Shown piece after piece: positions 60,461 to 64,000 of a DNA stretch of 64,000 bases; the first letter of the stretch is position 1, and each line of letters opens with the position of its first letter. The translations under genes and the position numbers were made by a program. The stretch covers positions 62,001 through 126,000 of the forward strand of contig JAOTOM010004282.1 in assembly GCA_034440615.1 (NCBI GenBank). Reading direction: 5' to 3'. Under the pieces are notes generated by a model. That model ran no database searches and was not told the origin of the DNA. It was given only the letters and a program-made list of their open reading frames with translations. This DNA comes from Ashinkailepas kermadecensis (taxonomy: Eukaryota > Arthropoda > Thecostraca > Neolepadidae).

Positions 60461-61879
60461 ATGATCGTCTCAAAAAGTGGGTGGGCCAGGGTCAACAGCA
60501 GGGACGCACCCAGGAATTTCGCAAGGTACCATGGTTGAGCACTTTTGGATAGATAACCCGATAATTTTAATAGTGAACACCCAACTTTTACCGCTTAGAT
60601 GGGGACCGCTAAAGGGATGGGATAGGCTCCTGGGCGCGCCTATGGCTAATAACAACATGCGATACTGAAATATAACTATCATCACAGGATATGTACTTTC
60701 AAATTCACACTTCTCGCTGGACTTGGAACTCTTTTCACGACTGATGTATTTTTTGTTTGTAATAATAGGTTTATCTTCCTGGTGCGAGTGAAACTATTAG
60801 TATTACTGTTGAAACACAATTTCTTCAACTTCCGCTATGTGCGTGTGTGGGGTGGGTGCAAGCTCATTACAGCCTCACTAATGGCTAAGTAGTGTGCCCT
60901 AGTTTCCATGATATAGTACTAAACGTCTTTAAGATGTCACCCTTTGTTCACCGATGTTGATGAGGAGAAAGAATAGAACACCAGTGCAAATTATCCCGTA
61001 CACGAAATTTCGAAATGGTCAAAAGATGCAGGGGGTCATTGTGAGTTCACCGATCGATACTTTTGCACAATTCAGATTGTTATTCATTAAGTTGAGTTCT
61101 TCCGCTTAGACATTCTTCACACCTTCATATTTTCATGGCAAGTTACTAGAATGTGAAGGTGAGAAAGGGTCTGATTTTGTTTAGATTGCCAGATATAGCC
61201 ATACTTAGTACGTGTTATTCGTCCACAGATGCTTCCCAGGCAGCGTTCACCTTACGAGTTTGCACTGGCTGCTAGCAAGAATGAAGCTTACTTGCTGGCA
61301 CATGGCAAAATAATTATCATGATTGTTGCTGGAGAGGGTGAGAAAAGGAAAGACAGGTGATCGCTGGTTGAAGATGCTTTGATCCGGTGTGTGGGAGACC
61401 AAGATTGGCAAGTCGACAGAATGGGGAAAAACGCAATAAATAATAATACATGATATTGTGTTCGTCCTCAGGGCCTAACTCCAACGCATAGGTGATCAGT
61501 CACCTCAAACATTTATGTAGCACACATCGTGCACATTACAATATCCGCCACTTGAAACGAAATGCTACAACTGCATCATGTGGCACCCGGCTGAAACGGA
61601 ATGAAAGCCTTATTTTGAGGACCAATAAATCCGTGCAAAATAGCTGACAGGCGAGAACACACGGCACCTCATAAAGTCATAACCTGTTCAGACTTAAGAG
61701 CCGCAAGGGCCCATCCTGAATTCAATTCGATGACTAGCTCTCTTCTTCCCATGTTTTCTGGTGGCTAAGACATCCGGATAACCGCTTAGCTTTCACGCAC
61801 CTCATCCCTGATTAAATATCAACGCTTCCGGATTTGCTACCGAACTGAGACTATAGTTAGGCGTTCTTTTTAACCTTTC
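60461..61879. other. Anonymous DNA
   Basis: Near 60470-60660 the strand carries CCCAGGAATTTCG and GGCGCGCCTATGG ends, resembling a dispersed nonautonomous repeat. The rest is AT-rich and featureless. Confidence 0.45.
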
Positions 61880-63960
61880 CGAATTTTTTGTCTTCAGGTG
61901 TGTTTTGGCTCCAGCCAACTTTTGCTAGGGGCCCGGCACATGTTTGCGACCCCGACTCTTTTTAAAAAGTTTTGCTGCTTTTTTGTGCATCAATGATATT
62001 TTTTAGGTATCGGTGTTTTAGGTAAAGGATATTTTTAGGTATTTTTAGGTATTGGTGCGTTTTCGCAGACCCCGAAGTGTTCATTTAGTGCCAGGTCTTT
62101 TTGTTTCATTTCTAGGACCATGTCGATTTTTGAGGGCCCTAGCATATCATTACTCTTCATATCACTCATGTGACCTTGTCCTCATATCCTCATATCATCA
62201 CTCTTCATATCCTCATGTGACCTTGTCAGGTCGCATCACGTGCGTGTAATCCTCGCGGTGGATTTTGAGATTCTGAGAGGCGTTCTTGCACTTGAAGTTT
62301 TTGATGCCTCCATGCTGTATCAAACCTCGCTGTGCTTTGAGGGCCCCGTTGTGTCTTGATTTTGTTTAGCTCCCGTGTGTATATTTAGAGCAGCAAAGAG
62401 TGTTTTAAGGCAATGCCGCTTTTTCCAGACTCGGTACGCTTTGAAGGGCCCGGCGCATTTTCGTTCTCCTTTTGTGCTCTTAGGGTCCCGCTGTGTTTAT
62501 TTGACGTTCATTGGTCATATTTGTGTGACCCCAGCACGCTATTAGGGACCCGGTATAGTTTCTCGGGATCCCGTCTCGACTTTTCGGGCCCAGTCTCGTG
62601 GTTCCGGGAGAATCCGACGTCAGTTTTCTGGGCTCGACACAGGTTTTGGTGACTTATCCTGAATTATGTAAAGTCCGAGCTACGGCCTCATTTTTCGGGC
62701 CCTCGGCGGCATTTTGTGTGTCCCGCCGCGATTTGTCGAGCTCCGGTATGTTTTTCGGTGCCGTATGCGATTTGTTAAGGCATCTGGTGGTATGTTTGGA
62801 CTAAGGGGCGATTTTCCTGGCTCGGACATTATTTCCGAAATCTCTCTTTATTTTGGAGGGTTCTGGCTTGATTCTTGTTGGGTTGCGATGCGATTTTAGG
62901 GCCAAGCTGTGCTTATTTTGGGACATCGACGCCAATTTTTGGGAGCCCCGAGGGAATTATTGATGCCTCGACCAGAATTTATGCAACTACCGACAGGAAT
63001 TTTGTGTCCCACGCGCGACATTTGGGTGGTTTAGCGCTAGTTCACAGGGCGCGTTGTACTTGTCTGACTCCAGCGCGAATTTAGCGTTCCCCGTGGCAAA
63101 TTTTCGGGCCCAGTGCAAGTTTTCTGGTGTCCGCTGTATTGATTTATAACCCATAATTCTGGGGGCCCCGACGCGAATTTATCTTGCCCTAGAACCAATT
63201 TTGGGGACCCAGGCGCGATTCTTGGGTTCTTGGGAGCCACCTCGTTAAAATGAAGGGGGATTTTCCTCTATGCCACTGCGGCTGCTCTAAGAGTTTTTTT
63301 TTCTCAACCGATTGCACCCTTCAGAGTAGAAAGGCCCTCATGATAATTTTCTTTCGGGACCTGTTCTGAATTTTCCGGTGCTCGAGTGGACTCGATAGAC
63401 TCCCTTTGTGATTTATTGGGGTCGACTCCTATTTTTGTAAGCCTCCTGCGCGATATTTGTGAGCCCCGGTACGATTCTTCGGGCTCCCGGTGCATTTTTT
63501 ACGTGCTCCAATGCGCTTCTTTCCTGGGCCCGACGCCTTTTTGTGGACTTTGACACAATTTTTGTGGCCGCAGAGTAACATTTCGGGTAGAAATTAAGAT
63601 TTGGGAAGCCAACTGCGATCAGTGGGGCACCGGCGCTACTTTTTGGACCTCTGGTGTGATTTCCAAGGTCAGCGGCGCGACGTTTTTGGGTCTAAGTGCG
63701 ATTCTTGGACCATGACGTCATTTGTTGGGATGCCTATCGCGATTTTTAGTGGCCTCGACACGTCTTTGTGGGTCCAACACGTCTTGGTTTCTTTTGGAGC
63801 GATTGCTGGGACCCCGGAGTGATTTTCCATGTTCGGACTGTTTTTTTTTCGCTTTTGAGTTCTGGGACACCGATGCGATCTATCGAGCCCCTAGCGTGAT
63901 CTTGAGGGGATCTAAACAATAATGAGGGTGCACCTATGTTCTCCATTTCCTTTTCGGCGG
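61880..63960. repeat. Diverged 20-21 bp array, CGCGATTTTTGGGGCCCC type
   Basis: For about 2 kb, units follow the plan CGCGA, TTTT, then GGGCCCCG at about 20-21 bp spacing, for example CGCCAATTTTTGGGAGCCCC, CGCGAATTTAGCGTTCCCCG and TGGCAAATTTTCGGGCCCAG. Nearly all units differ. It is the reverse complement of the plan at 32640-33560. Short open frames across it have no meaning as genes. It runs to the edge of the window. Confidence 0.75.
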
Positions 63961-64000
63961 CCTGTCGAAAGTAGGAAAATTTGTCGGTGATGAGGGATGG

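Overview
This is a window of animal nuclear DNA. It has split genes with canonical GT-AG introns, GC-rich exons in AT-rich surroundings, several retrotransposon families and a great deal of tandem repeat. The retrotransposon families, the many TTAGG-like CCTAACC/GGTTAGG motifs near 31 kb and the extracellular EGF/TSP1 gene fit an arthropod, perhaps a crustacean or chelicerate. That assignment is inference; no marker gene fixes the species.

The one host gene I can support lies on the minus strand and spans most of the window. Three exons join in frame, all in phase 1: 53737-53552, 28733-28512, and 19796 downward. Two of the joins fall inside EGF modules, and splicing rebuilds complete EGF domains. 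The third exon finishes an EGF, adds a thrombospondin type 1 repeat, and leads into a long Ala/Arg/Glu/Gln-rich coiled coil that ends at 18168. A cysteine-rich candidate exon at 56935-56748 has a donor in the matching phase. The product is probably a secreted or matrix protein. The gene is unnamed here and its 5' end is probably outside the window.

Layout. 1-3.0 kb: low-information DNA, a 116-bp tandem duplication and a decayed plus-strand LINE RNase H/C-terminal fragment. 3.0-5.6 kb: a minus-strand Gypsy-type LTR element with about 97% identical short LTRs and large internal deletions. 6.96-12.5 kb: a nearly full-length minus-strand I-like LINE (ORF1, endonuclease, RT, RNase H), with frameshifts and catalytic Asp-to-Gly changes. 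12.6-16.9 kb: anonymous DNA with small duplications. 16.9-17.9 kb: a 14-bp array built on CAGGTGAGTCA. 18.2-53.7 kb: the EGF/TSP1/coiled-coil gene. Its introns contain two more LINEs (CR1-like), about ten tandem-repeat families, a 1.5-kb compound microsatellite, a 29-bp palindromic satellite and a pair of long palindromes. 57.3-59.5 kb: a 24-bp minisatellite open in several frames on both strands. 59.7-60.5 kb: 42-bp and 77-bp arrays. 61.9-64.0 kb: a strongly diverged array of about 20-21 bp units; the same family appears in opposite orientation at 32.6-33.6 kb.

Most long open frames here are low-complexity translations of repeats, not genes: 35.8-37.8 kb, 57.0-59.7 kb, 19.7-20.6 kb, 50.4-50.8 kb and 42.5-43.1 kb. 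No rRNA, tRNA or CRISPR array was identified by eye. RNA genes cannot be excluded without a covariance-model search.
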